Positions 17,998 to 26,958 of a stretch of DNA of 64,000 nucleotides are shown one piece after another (positions within the stretch are counted from its first letter, which is position 1; every line of letters begins with the position of its first letter). The stretch lies in assembly GCA_946415645.1 (NCBI GenBank), contig CAMKTJ010000004.1:42134-106133 (forward strand). The letters run 5' to 3'. A program made the position numbers and the translations under genes. The stretch is from an uncultured Prevotellaceae bacterium (GTDB lineage Bacteria > Bacteroidota > Bacteroidia > Bacteroidales > Bacteroidaceae). The notes under the pieces are model-generated. The model ran no database searches. It saw only the letters and a list, made by a program, of their open reading frames with translations, and was not told the DNA's origin.

Positions 17998-19863
17998 ATG
18001 GCAGAAAAAGAGGAAATAACCGAACGCGTGCGTGCTCTGCGCACATATATGCAGGAGAAAGGGCTGCAGGCCTTTATCTTCCCTAGCACCGACCCCCATT
18101 GCGGTGAATACGTGCCTGAGCATTGGATGACGCGCCAGTGGATAAGCGGCTTCGACGGTAGTGCCGGAACAGCAGTCGTGACGTTGGAGGATGCTGCCCT
18201 GTGGACGGACAGCCGTTACTTCCTGGCTGCTGCCGATCAACTCAGCGGCACCCCCTTCTGCCTGATGAAAGACGGATTGGAGGAAACGCCCACTATCAGC
18301 CAGTGGCTCAGTAGAACAGTGCATAGTTCACAATGCATAGTTCATAGTTCAGGAACATCATTCACTCCCCCAAAGGGGGAGACGGAGGGGGCTTTCAAGG
18401 TTGCCATTGACGGTTGGGTGAATATGATGGCAGATGTCAGATGTATGATGGAAGAGGCCGAAAAAGCCGGCCTGCAACTTTACATTGGAGGAGACCCTGC
18501 TGATGAGCTTTGGAAGAACCGTCCCAGCATCCCCGCTAACCCCATAGAGATTCAACCCTTAGAATATGCAGGCGAGACTTGCCAAAGCAAGATAACCCGA
18601 CTGCGTGAAGCCCTGCAACAGGCAGGAGCAGAAGGTACCGTCGTCAGTCAACTGGATGAGATTGCCTGGCTGCTGAACCTTCGTGGAACGGATGTGCATT
18701 GCAACCCCGTCTTTGTGGCTTATGTACTGTTGACACAGAATGAGGCTACTCTCTTTACCAACCCTGCAAAGATAACACCCGAGGTAGCCGGCTACCTTAA
18801 GGAGAACAATATAAACACCCTACCCTACGCTGATATCACAGAGACGCTGAAGGCTTACAAGCCTGAAACATTGCTCCTTGACCCCAACACCAGCAACTGG
18901 AACTTGCAGGCTTCGCTGCCTGAGAATTGTAGGGTTGTGGAACACAACTCGCTGATTGCCCCCATGAAGGCTATCAAGAACGAAGCCGAGATCAGAGGCT
19001 TCCGCAATGCGATGATTCGCGACGGCGTAGCAATGGTGAAGTTCCTGCGTTGGCTGAAACCCGCAGTGGAAGCAGGCAACGAAACGGAAATCAGCATCGA
19101 CAAGAAACTGACGGCCCTGAGGGCTGAGCAGCCGCTCTACCGCGATATATCCTTCGACACCATTGCAGCATACGGTCCGCATGGTGCCATCGTTCATTAC
19201 GAGGCAACACCAGAGACCGATGTAAAACTGGAGCCTAAGGGTCTGTTGTTGCTGGACAGCGGTGCCCAATATCAAGACGGTACGACGGACATCACACGTA
19301 CCATCGCCTTGGGTCCGCTTACTGAATCAGAAAAATTGGATTACACGCTGGTGCTGAAAGGACACATCCGACTGGCGCTGACCAAGTTCCCCAAGGGGGC
19401 TTGTGGTACACAGATAGATGCCCTTGCCCGTTATGCCATGTGGCAGCACGGCATTAACTTCCTGCACGGAACAGGGCATGGCGTAGGTTCCTACCTGAAT
19501 GTGCACGAGGGCCCTCACCAGATACGTATGAACTACAAACCTGCTCCCCTACTGCCTGGTATGACAGTAACAAACGAGCCTGGCATCTACAGGGCAGGAG
19601 AGCATGGTGTGCGCATAGAGAATACAATGATAGTGCAAGAGTACAAAAAGACGGAGTTCGGAGAGTTCCTACAACTGGATCCCCTGACGCTCTGCCCCAT
19701 TGACACCACTCCCATCATCTGGGAAATGATGCTCCCAGACGAGATAGCATACCTGAATGCCTATCACAAACGAGTGTACGATGAACTCTCACCCTATCTG
19801 AATGAGGAAGAGAAAAAATGGATAAAGGACCCCTCTCCAACTCCCCCGAGGGGGAGAGAATAA
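17998..19863 (+). CDS. pepP: Xaa-Pro aminopeptidase (M24B, aminopeptidase P)
   Basis: 621 residues from the ATG at 17998, which lies just after the second promoter. An in-frame ATG at 17818 would start before both promoters and is unlikely. It removes N-terminal residues that precede proline, in the cytoplasm, using two metal ions. The creatinase-like N-terminal domains are followed by the M24 catalytic domain, with metal ligands in LLDSGAQYQDGTTDITRTI, HGTGHGVGSYLNVHEGP, TNEPGIY and ENTMIV. Two oddities are visible. A 77-bp repeat insertion (18316-18392) adds about 26 residues between WLSRT and KVAIDGWVN. The last ten residues (DPSPTPPRGRE) are encoded by a REP-like palindrome containing the stop codon. 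Confidence 0.92.
   Translation: MAEKEEITERVRALRTYMQEKGLQAFIFPSTDPHCGEYVPEHWMTRQWISGFDGSAGTAVVTLEDAALWTDSRYFLAAADQLSGTPFCLMKDGLEETPTISQWLSRTVHSSQCIVHSSGTSFTPPKGETEGAFKVAIDGWVNMMADVRCMMEEAEKAGLQLYIGGDPADELWKNRPSIPANPIEIQPLEYAGETCQSKITRLREALQQAGAEGTVVSQLDEIAWLLNLRGTDVHCNPVFVAYVLLTQNEATLFTNPAKITPEVAGYLKENNINTLPYADITETLKAYKPETLLLDPNTSNWNLQASLPENCRVVEHNSLIAPMKAIKNEAEIRGFRNAMIRDGVAMVKFLRWLKPAVEAGNETEISIDKKLTALRAEQPLYRDISFDTIAAYGPHGAIVHYEATPETDVKLEPKGLLLLDSGAQYQDGTTDITRTIALGPLTESEKLDYTLVLKGHIRLALTKFPKGACGTQIDALARYAMWQHGINFLHGTGHGVGSYLNVHEGPHQIRMNYKPAPLLPGMTVTNEPGIYRAGEHGVRIENTMIVQEYKKTEFGEFLQLDPLTLCPIDTTPIIWEMMLPDEIAYLNAYHKRVYDELSPYLNEEEKKWIKDPSPTPPRGRE
18316..18392 (+). repeat. Repeat insertion inside the pepP coding sequence
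   Basis: A CATAGTTCA microrepeat (18320-18354) is followed by a REP-like palindrome, CTCCCCCAAAGGGGGAG, and then ACGGAGGGGGC (18365-18391). Both are of types found between genes elsewhere in the window. The insertion keeps frame. Confidence 0.75.
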
Positions 19864-19901
19864 TCACAAGTCTCCCCTCGGGGAGATTTAGAGGGGGTCG
19901 G
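19828..19901. repeat. Pair of inverted REP-like palindromes
   Basis: CTCCCCCGAGGGGGAG and TCTCCCCTCGGGGAGA are flanked by ACCCCTCT and AGAGGGGGT as outer inverted ends. The pepP stop codon lies between the two. It could also act as a bidirectional transcript-stabilising hairpin. Confidence 0.75.
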
Positions 19902-19913
19902 AATTAGATTAGA

Positions 19914-20537
19914 ATGGCTACAATAAAACGACTTGAGGGGATGCCTGCTCCCCGATTTGGCAAACACTGCTATTTCAGCGAAGGTGCCGTGATAGTAGGC
20001 GATGTGGAGATGGGCGACGACTGCACCGTATGGTTCAATGCCGTCATCCGTGGCGATGTCCACTTTGTGAAGATCGGCAACCGCACCAATGTGCAGGACA
20101 ACTCCTGCATCCACACCCTGAACGGTAAGGCTCCCTGTATACTGGGCGATGATGTAACCATCGGCCACAGCGTAACCCTGCATGGATGCGAGGTAAAGGA
20201 TGGTGCCCTGGTAGGAATGGGAGCAACAGTGCTGGATCATGCCGTGGTGGGCAAAGGAGCCATCGTGGCTGCTGGTGCCTTGGTGCTGAGCAATACACAG
20301 ATTGGCGATGGCGAACTCTGGGGCGGCGTGCCTGCCAAGTTCATCAAAAAAGTGGACCCCGAACAGGCTCAGGCGCTGAACAAAACCTATGCTGCACACT
20401 ACATAGAGTACAGCGACTGGTTCCGCAAGGCCGACTCCGACCCCAAGAATACACAAATAGTAACAACAAGCGAAGAGTATAAGCCTACCCCCGCCCCCTC
20501 CCAAAGGGAAGGGAGTGAAGAGTTGGGCGCCAAATAA
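19914..20537 (+). CDS. Gamma-carbonic anhydrase-like hexapeptide protein
   Basis: 207 residues of the YrdA/PaaY/CaiE type, a trimeric left-handed beta-helix. Hexapeptide turns run from about residue 25 to 150 (GDVEMGDDCTVWFNAVIRGD, NVQDNSCIHTLNG, TIGHSVTLHGCEV, VGMGATVLDHAVVG, WGGVPAKFIK). The three metal-ligand histidines of the family are in place (IHT, IGHSVTLHG). Members are carbonic anhydrases or thioesterase-like proteins; the true substrate cannot be told. The final 25 residues (PTPAPSQREGSEELGAK) are encoded by REP-like and TAACG-repeat DNA and are probably not part of the fold. It starts 50 bp after pepP. Confidence 0.85.
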   Translation: MATIKRLEGMPAPRFGKHCYFSEGAVIVGDVEMGDDCTVWFNAVIRGDVHFVKIGNRTNVQDNSCIHTLNGKAPCILGDDVTIGHSVTLHGCEVKDGALVGMGATVLDHAVVGKGAIVAAGALVLSNTQIGDGELWGGVPAKFIKKVDPEQAQALNKTYAAHYIEYSDWFRKADSDPKNTQIVTTSEEYKPTPAPSQREGSEELGAK

Positions 20538-20612
20538 AATTCCCGTAATAACGATATAACGTAATAACGTAATAACGAAGGCGCCCATCGTAATAACGAA
20601 AAGGCCACCAAA
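20485..20612. repeat. REP-like palindrome followed by TAACG repeat, copy 2
   Basis: A REP-like CCCCCTCCCAAAGGGAAGGG is at about 20492-20512. It is followed by the TAACG repeat (20545-20600), with GGGCGCC at 20524-20530 and GGCGCCC at 20580-20586 as inverted ends, and then AAGGCCACC. The hexapeptide gene stop lies inside the repeat. Confidence 0.7.
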
Positions 20613-20628
20613 ACGATAATTACGAACT

Positions 20629-21810
20629 ATGAATTATAAGAAGTTTCTTAGCCTGACGCTAGCCCTGATGGCTTGCTGGACAATGACAAGTTGCATTCGT
20701 TGCAGCTGCCATTATGAGAAGAAGAGTTCCCACACGACAAAAGAGACATGGACCCTCTTTAGCACTTCATGGGACAACCCATTGCCCTTGAAGTTCGGTG
20801 ATCCCTTCCTGCTGCATGCCAGCGACGGCAAATACTATATGTACGGGACATCTATGGAGGACGGCTTCGAGGCTTACGTTAGCGACAGCCTCAGTAACTG
20901 GCAACCTTGCGGACGCGTCTATCAGGGAGGTCAGGCCGACCAATGGAACGTAAACTGTTTCTGGGCACCCGAAGTGTATGAGCGCGACGGCAAATACTAT
21001 ATGTTCTTCAGTGCCAACTACAGAAAGAATCCTACCAATGAGGGGGAGAACTTCAAGATTGGCGTAGCCGTGAGCGATTCTCCTGCAGGTCCCTTCAAGG
21101 ATCTTTATAACCGTCCTATCTTCAACCCTGAATATCCCATCATCGATGCCAATGTATACTTCGATGACGAGACAGGCAAGTGCTATCTGTACTTTAGCCG
21201 CTGCTGTTACAAGCACAGCGTAAAGAGCGAGATTGCCGACAAGCTGAAAGCTGATGGCGTGTATGACAACATAGAGGAGAGCTGGGTATATGGTGTGGAG
21301 ATGAAACCCGACTTCAGCGGTGTGATTGGCGAGCCCAAACTGTTGCTCTGTCCGCCCAAGAAACTGAACGATGCTCAAGCTGAATGGGAAAGTCGTAGTG
21401 CCATGCACAAAGAGGTGAACCGCCGTTGGACAGAAGGTAGTTACATCTTCCGCGAGGGAGATACCTATTATATAATGTATAGTGCCAACCACTATGGTGG
21501 CGAGTACTATGCCGTAGGCTATGCTACCAGTAAAAACCCGTTGGGTCCCTTCAAGAAGGCTGATAACAACCCTGTGCTGCAGAAAGAAGGGAAAGTACTG
21601 GGAACCGGTCATTGCATGGTTATTACATTGCCCGACGAGAACCGTTACTGCGTCTATCATGGTCGTATGGCAGACAATCCTAATGAGAGGGTTGTGCTGA
21701 TAGACCCCTTATCAATTGAAAAGGACGGGAGACTTTACGTTAAAGGGCCCTCGACCGGTAAGAGAAAGATTGTGAAAAAAAGAACAATAACCAAGAGATA
21801 CGAAGATTAA
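20629..21810 (+). CDS. GH43-family glycoside hydrolase lipoprotein
   Basis: 393 residues with a lipoprotein signal (MACWTMTSC, Cys22). A five-bladed beta-propeller of family 43 follows. The general base aspartate is in LKFGDPFLL, the pKa-tuning aspartate in IIDANVYFDD, and the general acid glutamate in RRWTEGSYIF. Typical blade signatures DGKYYMYGTS and NVNCFWAPEVYERDGKYYMF are present. Family members remove arabinose, xylose or galactose from plant polysaccharides. No SusC/SusD pair is next to it, so the polysaccharide cannot be inferred. It is preceded by a TAACG repeat and followed 22 bp later by metY. Confidence 0.88.
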   Translation: MNYKKFLSLTLALMACWTMTSCIRCSCHYEKKSSHTTKETWTLFSTSWDNPLPLKFGDPFLLHASDGKYYMYGTSMEDGFEAYVSDSLSNWQPCGRVYQGGQADQWNVNCFWAPEVYERDGKYYMFFSANYRKNPTNEGENFKIGVAVSDSPAGPFKDLYNRPIFNPEYPIIDANVYFDDETGKCYLYFSRCCYKHSVKSEIADKLKADGVYDNIEESWVYGVEMKPDFSGVIGEPKLLLCPPKKLNDAQAEWESRSAMHKEVNRRWTEGSYIFREGDTYYIMYSANHYGGEYYAVGYATSKNPLGPFKKADNNPVLQKEGKVLGTGHCMVITLPDENRYCVYHGRMADNPNERVVLIDPLSIEKDGRLYVKGPSTGKRKIVKKRTITKRYED

Positions 21811-21832
21811 ACATATAATTAATTTTAGGATA

Positions 21833-23113
21833 ATGAAAAGAAACTTAGAGACAATTTGCATCCACGGCGGATGGAAGCCGACAAAGGGCGAACCTCAGCA
21901 GTTGCCCATTTACCAGAGTACAACATTCAAATACGATACCAGCGAGCAGATGGCTCGTCTGTTCGACCTGAAGGACAACGGTTACTTCTATACCCGTCTG
22001 GCTAATCCCACTAACGACGCTGTAGCCAAGAAGATTGCTGCCCTCGAAGGCGGTGTAGGCGCTATGCTGACCTCAAGCGGTCAGGCTGCCAACTTCTATG
22101 CTATCTTCAATATCTGTCAGGCAGGTGACCACTTCATCACCAGCAACAGCATCTATGGCGGTACCTACAACCTCTTTGGTGTGACAATGAAGAAACTGGG
22201 CATCGAGTGCACCTTCATCGATCCCGATTGGGATGACGAGCGCATCGAGAAGGAGTTCCGCCCCAATACCAAGTGTTTCTTCGGCGAGACCATCAGCAAC
22301 CCTGGCGGTAACGTATTCGATATAGAGCGCTTTGCCAAGATGGCCCACAAGCATGGTGTGCCCCTGATTGTGGACAACACCTTTGCTACACCCATCAACT
22401 GCCGTCCCTTTGAGTGGGGTTGCGACATCGTCACCCACAGTACTACCAAGTATATGGACGGTCACGCTACTCAGGTAGGTGGTTGTGTAGTGGATAGCGG
22501 CAACTTCGACTGGGATGCCCACGCTGACAAGTTCCCCGGTTTGACAACTCCCGATGAGAGCTATCACGGTCTGACTTATACCAAGGCATTTGGCAAGATG
22601 GCTTACATGACCAAGTTGGTTGCTCAGCTGATGCGTGACCTGGGTTCTATCCCCGGTCCTCAGAACTCATTCCTGCTGAACCTGGGTCTGGAGACCCTGC
22701 ACCTGCGTATGCGTCAGCATTGTGCCAACGCTCAGAAGGTAGCAGAATGGTTGGAGAAGAATCCTAAGGTGGGATGGGTGAACTACTGCGGTCTGCCTGG
22801 CAACAAATACTATGAGCTGGGACAGAAATACCTGCCCAACGGTTCTTGCGGTGTGATTGCCTTCGGCTTGAAGGGTACACGCGAGGATGCCATCAAGTTC
22901 ATGGACAACCTGGACTTCATCAGCATCGTTACTCACGTAGCAGATGCACGTACCTGCGTGCTGCATCCTGCCAGTCATACACACCGTCAGCTCAGCGACG
23001 AGCAGCTGCGCGAGGCTGGTGTAGCTCCCGACTTGGTTCGCCTTTCTGTAGGTATTGAGAACGTAGAGGATATCATAGCCGACCTGGAGCAGGCTATGAA
23101 GAAAATGGATTAA
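21833..23113 (+). CDS. metY: O-acetylhomoserine sulfhydrylase (PLP-dependent)
   Basis: 426 residues of the Cys/Met-metabolism PLP family. It makes homocysteine (with sulfide) or methionine (with methanethiol) from O-acetylhomoserine in the cytoplasm. The PLP lysine is in HSTTKYMDGHATQVGG, the phosphate-binding turn in LTSSGQAANFY and the ring-stacking tyrosine in NSIYGGTYNLF. Length and the ending (HPASHTHRQLS, VRLSVGIENVEDIIADLEQA) are typical of the MetY branch rather than cystathionine gamma-synthase. It is 12 bp before the steroid-reductase-like gene, so it probably leads that operon, though no functional link is known. Confidence 0.92.
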   Translation: MKRNLETICIHGGWKPTKGEPQQLPIYQSTTFKYDTSEQMARLFDLKDNGYFYTRLANPTNDAVAKKIAALEGGVGAMLTSSGQAANFYAIFNICQAGDHFITSNSIYGGTYNLFGVTMKKLGIECTFIDPDWDDERIEKEFRPNTKCFFGETISNPGGNVFDIERFAKMAHKHGVPLIVDNTFATPINCRPFEWGCDIVTHSTTKYMDGHATQVGGCVVDSGNFDWDAHADKFPGLTTPDESYHGLTYTKAFGKMAYMTKLVAQLMRDLGSIPGPQNSFLLNLGLETLHLRMRQHCANAQKVAEWLEKNPKVGWVNYCGLPGNKYYELGQKYLPNGSCGVIAFGLKGTREDAIKFMDNLDFISIVTHVADARTCVLHPASHTHRQLSDEQLREAGVAPDLVRLSVGIENVEDIIADLEQAMKKMD

Positions 23114-23125
23114 CAATCATAGAAC

Positions 23126-23893
23126 GTGACTGAAGAAATCTTCAACTACCTGCTTGCAGGTATGGTGGCAATGGGCCTACTGGTCTTCATTAGCCTGTAT
23201 TTTGTTACTGCCGGTTACGGACAGTTCCATACCAAGCAGTGGGGCTGGAGTATAAATAACAAGGTAGGCTGGGTGCTGATGGAGGCACCCGCCTTCCTGA
23301 CTATGTTAGGAATATGGTATGCCAGCGGCTGCCAGACAGCAGCACCTCAGATAATACTGTTGGGGCTGTTCATGTTGCATTACTTCCAGCGCAGCTTCAT
23401 CTTCCCCTTCCTGATGTCGGGCCACAGCAAGATGCCTGTTACCATTATGCTGTCGGGCGTGACCTTCAACATCATCAACGGCATCATGCAGGGAGGCGGA
23501 CTCTTCTGGTTCCCTCAGGAATCATACAAGCAGGGATGGGATTACTTCACAAGCGGAATTGCAATTATAGGTTTGATAGTCTTCTTTATAGGAATGGCTA
23601 TCAACCTACATTCTGATCATGTCATCCGTCATTTGCGCAAGCCCGGTGACACCCGTCACTATTTGCCCAAGGACGGCATGTACAACTTTGTCACCAGTGG
23701 GAACTATTTTGGTGAACTGCTGGAGTGGACAGGCTTTGCCATTGTAGCAGGCTCTCCTGCTGCATGGGTATTCGTTTGGTGGACAGCCGCCAATCTGGTA
23801 CCTCGTGCCCACGCCATCAACAAGAAGTACCGCAGCGAATTCGGAAACGAGGCGGTAGGAAACAGAAAAAGAATAATACCATTTATATATTAA
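23126..23893 (+). CDS. 3-oxo-5-alpha-steroid 4-dehydrogenase family membrane enzyme
   Basis: 255 residues starting with GTG, 12 bp after metY. Six or seven hydrophobic helices span it. The C-terminal half carries the family hallmark of human SRD5A enzymes: DGMYNFVTSGNYFGELLEW followed by NLVPRAHAINKKY and RKRIIPFIY, which form the NADPH site. The reaction in the family is reduction of a delta-4 double bond in 3-oxo-steroids to the 5-alpha product. Gut Bacteroidales homologues act on 3-oxo-delta-4 bile acids. With the flavin oxidoreductase and SDR that follow, a sterol or bile-acid substrate is a reasonable inference, though lipid enoyl reduction remains possible. Confidence 0.85.
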   Translation: MTEEIFNYLLAGMVAMGLLVFISLYFVTAGYGQFHTKQWGWSINNKVGWVLMEAPAFLTMLGIWYASGCQTAAPQIILLGLFMLHYFQRSFIFPFLMSGHSKMPVTIMLSGVTFNIINGIMQGGGLFWFPQESYKQGWDYFTSGIAIIGLIVFFIGMAINLHSDHVIRHLRKPGDTRHYLPKDGMYNFVTSGNYFGELLEWTGFAIVAGSPAAWVFVWWTAANLVPRAHAINKKYRSEFGNEAVGNRKRIIPFIY

Positions 23894-24041
23894 AGTTGAA
23901 AGTGTAAAGTTGAGAGTGTAAAGACAGTTATAAGCGGATAGTTAATAGTTGAGTGTGTGAAATAATAAACCTTTTAAACTTTAAACTTGAGTGCTGACTC
24001 TAAACTCTAAACCCTAAACTCTAAACTAAAATAAATTAGAT
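23894..24041. repeat. Degenerate microrepeats in the gap before the flavin oxidoreductase
   Basis: AGTTGAAAGTGTAAAG / AGTTGAGAGTGTAAAG at the left is answered by CTCTAAACTCTAAACC and CTAAACTCTAAACT at the right, so the two sides are roughly complementary. No promoter consensus was found. Confidence 0.5.
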
Positions 24042-25277
24042 ATGGAAAACAAAATATTTGAGGAAGCCCATATCGGCCCTCTTACCTTGAGAAACAGAAC
24101 CATAAGAAGCGCTGCCTTCGAGAGTATGTGCCCTGGGCACAAACCCAGTCAGATGCTCTATGACTATCATACCAGCGTTGCTAAGGGCGGCGTGGGAATG
24201 ACCACCGTTGCCTATGCAGCCGTTACAGAGAGCGGTCTGAGCTTTGACCGTCAGTTGTATATGCGCCCCGAGATAGTCCCCGACCTGCGACATCTTACTG
24301 ATGGCATCCATGCTGCTGGTGCTGCTGCCGGCATTCAGTTGGGACATTGCGGCAACATGAGCCACAAGGATATCTGCGGCTGTCTCCCTGTCAGTGCCTG
24401 CACAGGTTTCAACCTGTACAGCCCTACCCTGGTTCGCGGCTTGCGTGTAGAAGAGATGGCTCCCATGGCCAGGAAGTTCGGACAGGCTGTGAATCTGGCT
24501 CGCGAAGCAGGATTCGACAGTGTGGAGATTCATTGCGGCCACGGCTACCTGATAGACCAGTTCCTGAACCCCTACTTCAACCATAGACATGATAACTTCG
24601 GAGGCTCACTGGAGAACCGCATGCGCTTTATGACTATGTGTATAGAGGAGGTGATGAAAGCTGCCAAGGATGACATGGCCGTTGTCTGCAAGATGAACAT
24701 GCGCGATGGACGCAAGAACGGTATCTCACTGGAAGAACACAGTATTCCCATTGCCAAGCGCCTGCAGGAACTGGGTGTACATGCTATTGTGCTGAGCGGT
24801 GGTTTGGTAAGCTGCACTCCCATGTACGTGATGCGTGGCGAGATGCCCATCCAGACGCTGACTCACTATATGGATAAGCCCTGGCTGAAGTATAGCGTTC
24901 GTGCCTGTGGCAAGCTGATGATCCCAACGGTAAACTATCAGGAGGCTTTCTTCCTGGAGGATGCCCTGAAGTTCCGCGAGGCAATGCCTGACATGAAGTT
25001 TATCTATGTAGGTGGCTTGGTTGCCGGTGATAAGATAAACGAAGTGTTAGGTCACGGCTTCGAGGCTGTTCAGATGGCACGCAGCCTTATCAACGAGCCC
25101 GACTTCGTAAACAAACTGAAGGAAGATCCCCACCACCGTTGCGGCTGCAAGCACAGCAACTACTGCATAGGACGTATGTACACCCTGGAGATGGCTTGCC
25201 ACCAGAACATGCAGGAGGAGATTCCTGAGAAGCTGAAGAAGGAAATTGCAAGAATAGAAAAAGAACAGAACGCATGA
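24042..25277 (+). CDS. OYE-family NADH:flavin oxidoreductase (BaiCD-like barrel)
   Basis: 411 residues of the Old Yellow Enzyme TIM barrel with FMN (HIGPLTLRNRTIRSA at the start, QLGHCGNMS, EIHCGHGYLIDQFLNPYFN with the FMN/substrate residues, FGGSLENRMRF). Unlike 2,4-dienoyl-CoA reductase and BaiCD it lacks the C-terminal FAD/NAD domain, but it keeps a cysteine cluster (CGCKHSNYC, then C ten residues on) that could hold a 4Fe-4S centre. Relatives reduce activated C=C bonds, including delta-4 bonds of bile acids and steroids. It overlaps the SDR gene by 4 bp, so they are translationally coupled. Confidence 0.88.
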   Translation: MENKIFEEAHIGPLTLRNRTIRSAAFESMCPGHKPSQMLYDYHTSVAKGGVGMTTVAYAAVTESGLSFDRQLYMRPEIVPDLRHLTDGIHAAGAAAGIQLGHCGNMSHKDICGCLPVSACTGFNLYSPTLVRGLRVEEMAPMARKFGQAVNLAREAGFDSVEIHCGHGYLIDQFLNPYFNHRHDNFGGSLENRMRFMTMCIEEVMKAAKDDMAVVCKMNMRDGRKNGISLEEHSIPIAKRLQELGVHAIVLSGGLVSCTPMYVMRGEMPIQTLTHYMDKPWLKYSVRACGKLMIPTVNYQEAFFLEDALKFREAMPDMKFIYVGGLVAGDKINEVLGHGFEAVQMARSLINEPDFVNKLKEDPHHRCGCKHSNYCIGRMYTLEMACHQNMQEEIPEKLKKEIARIEKEQNA

Positions 25278-26119
25278 AAGTAGCTATTATAACCGGTGCC
25301 AACGGCGGCATGGGCTATGAGGAGGCCAAGGAGGCCTTGCTGCAAGGCTACCATACCATTATGGCATGCTATTGTCCCAGCAAGTCGGAGGCCAGACGCC
25401 AGCAGATGATAGAGGAGACGGGCTGCACTGATGTAGAAATCATGGGCCTTGACCTCTCCAACCTGCAATCTGTGCGCGACTTCGCAGATCAGGTAAAAGC
25501 CAGATTCGACCATATAGACCTGTTGATGAACAATGCCGGCACACTGGAGACAGGGTTCCACAGGACAGTAGACGGACTGGAGCGAACCGTCGGCGTAAAC
25601 TATGTAGGGCCTTATCTGCTGACCCGACTGCTCATCCCCCTGATGAGAAAAGGCAGCAGGATAGTCAATATGAGTTCATGCTCTTTCATCTTAGGCAAGC
25701 TGCAGTTCCCAGCATTCTTCGAGAAAGGAAGGAAGGGCTGCTGGCAGCGCATACTGGTATATAGCAACAGCAAACTGGCCCTGACCCTTTTCACATTAGA
25801 ACTGGCAAAACGTGTAAAGAGCAAAGGCATTACCGTAAACGCAGCCGACCCGGGTGTTGTGAACACCAAGATTATACACTTGCAGAACAAGTTGCTGGAT
25901 CCCTTGGCCGATCTCTTCTTCCGTCCCCTTATCCGTTCTCCAAGACATGGGGCAGATACGGCTATCCGTCTGATGTTAGATGCAGACAAGGAAGGGCAGA
26001 CAGGAACTTTCTGCAGGTCAAACAAAATAGTAAAGCTGGGGGATAAATATGTGCATCACAAACACATGCAGACGCTGTGGGATGAGACGGAGAAAATCGT
26101 CCAGAATTTCCTAATATAA
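25274..26119 (+). CDS. Short-chain dehydrogenase/reductase, hydroxysteroid- or retinol-dehydrogenase-like
   Basis: 281 residues of classical SDR. The Rossmann dinucleotide motif TGANGGMG is at 8-15, NNAG at about 89-92, a serine in VNMSSCSF and the catalytic YSNSK at about 160. The order and the long loop after the serine recall retinol dehydrogenase/WW-oxidoreductase-like enzymes. It overlaps the flavin oxidoreductase gene (ATGA). The neighbourhood, a 5-alpha-reductase-type enzyme plus an OYE-type ene reductase, suggests a 3-hydroxysteroid dehydrogenase, but the specificity cannot be read from sequence. Confidence 0.85.
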   Translation: MKVAIITGANGGMGYEEAKEALLQGYHTIMACYCPSKSEARRQQMIEETGCTDVEIMGLDLSNLQSVRDFADQVKARFDHIDLLMNNAGTLETGFHRTVDGLERTVGVNYVGPYLLTRLLIPLMRKGSRIVNMSSCSFILGKLQFPAFFEKGRKGCWQRILVYSNSKLALTLFTLELAKRVKSKGITVNAADPGVVNTKIIHLQNKLLDPLADLFFRPLIRSPRHGADTAIRLMLDADKEGQTGTFCRSNKIVKLGDKYVHHKHMQTLWDETEKIVQNFLI

Positions 26120-26144
26120 ATCTTTGAAAAAAATGCTTAAAAAC

Positions 26145-26176
26145 TTTTGCCACAAATGATAATTGCCTTATATTTG
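26145..26176 (+). promoter_or_regulatory. Consensus promoter before the RecQ-C-like gene
   Basis: TTTTG (26145-26149) and TATATTTG (26169-26176) are separated by exactly 19 bp. The start codon follows 27 bp later. Confidence 0.8.
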
Positions 26177-26203
26177 CACCCCGAAAACTAAGGATAGCAA
26201 ATT

Positions 26204-26938
26204 ATGGACGCAAAAGAATCACTCATAAAAATAATAAAATCACTTATTGAAATAGGCCAGCCCGTCTCACGTCAGGTATTGACGGACTATCTGACAGGCA
26301 AGGAAAGCCGCGAGATAGAGGAGTTAGGCCTGGACGAGAATGAGACATACGGCATTGGAGATGCCCACGAAGAAGATTATTGGACAACTATTATAGACAA
26401 AGCCTTTGAAAGCGGATACCTGAAAGCAAAACCCTCTAAGAGCGACAAACTTACCGCATCAACAGAAGGAAAGAAATTTGCCAAGAAACCTTCCTCTTTC
26501 ATGGTTGATGAAGAAGAGGAAGCTACCGACGAGAACCTAAGCGGATTGAGAGATCTGGAGGACTTGATGGTAGATATCCCCAGTGGCGATGCAAATAGTC
26601 TTGAGCAAAAAGCATCTACCAAGACAAAACAGCAAATAAAGCTGATTCACGCCATTGACAGGAAGATTGCACTGGATGATTTCGCTGAGAGTGAGAGCAT
26701 GTCGTTCGACGAGGTGCTGGAGGAACTGGAGAAACTGATTCGTCAAGGACTGAACGTAGATATTACATACTTCACCAATGAAGTTCTGGGCGAGGAATGT
26801 GTAGAGGAACTGGTAGATTATATCGCAAGCCAGAAGAAGTTCAGTATGGAGAATGCCCTTCAGGAGTATGGCGACGTGTACAAAGAGGAGGAAATCCGTC
26901 TGGCATACATAGTTTATCTTATTCAACAAACGAAATAA
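26204..26938 (+). CDS. Stand-alone RecQ C-terminal-like protein (winged-helix/HTH)
   Basis: 244 residues, acidic and soluble. Residues about 1-90 resemble an RQC winged helix, followed by a charged linker. Residues about 150-244 (LDDFAESESMSFDEVLEELEKLIRQG... and the end EEEIRLAYIVYLIQQ) match the extreme C-terminus of Bacteroidota RecQ helicases. The helicase core and zinc site are absent, and the gene has its own consensus promoter, so it is not a 3' fragment left by a frameshift. It could bind RecQ-type substrates or the RecQ protein itself. It lies 20 bp before manA, probably in one transcript. Function is unproven. Confidence 0.6.
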   Translation: MDAKESLIKIIKSLIEIGQPVSRQVLTDYLTGKESREIEELGLDENETYGIGDAHEEDYWTTIIDKAFESGYLKAKPSKSDKLTASTEGKKFAKKPSSFMVDEEEEATDENLSGLRDLEDLMVDIPSGDANSLEQKASTKTKQQIKLIHAIDRKIALDDFAESESMSFDEVLEELEKLIRQGLNVDITYFTNEVLGEECVEELVDYIASQKKFSMENALQEYGDVYKEEEIRLAYIVYLIQQTK

Positions 26939-26958
26939 AATCATAAATACATATACGT

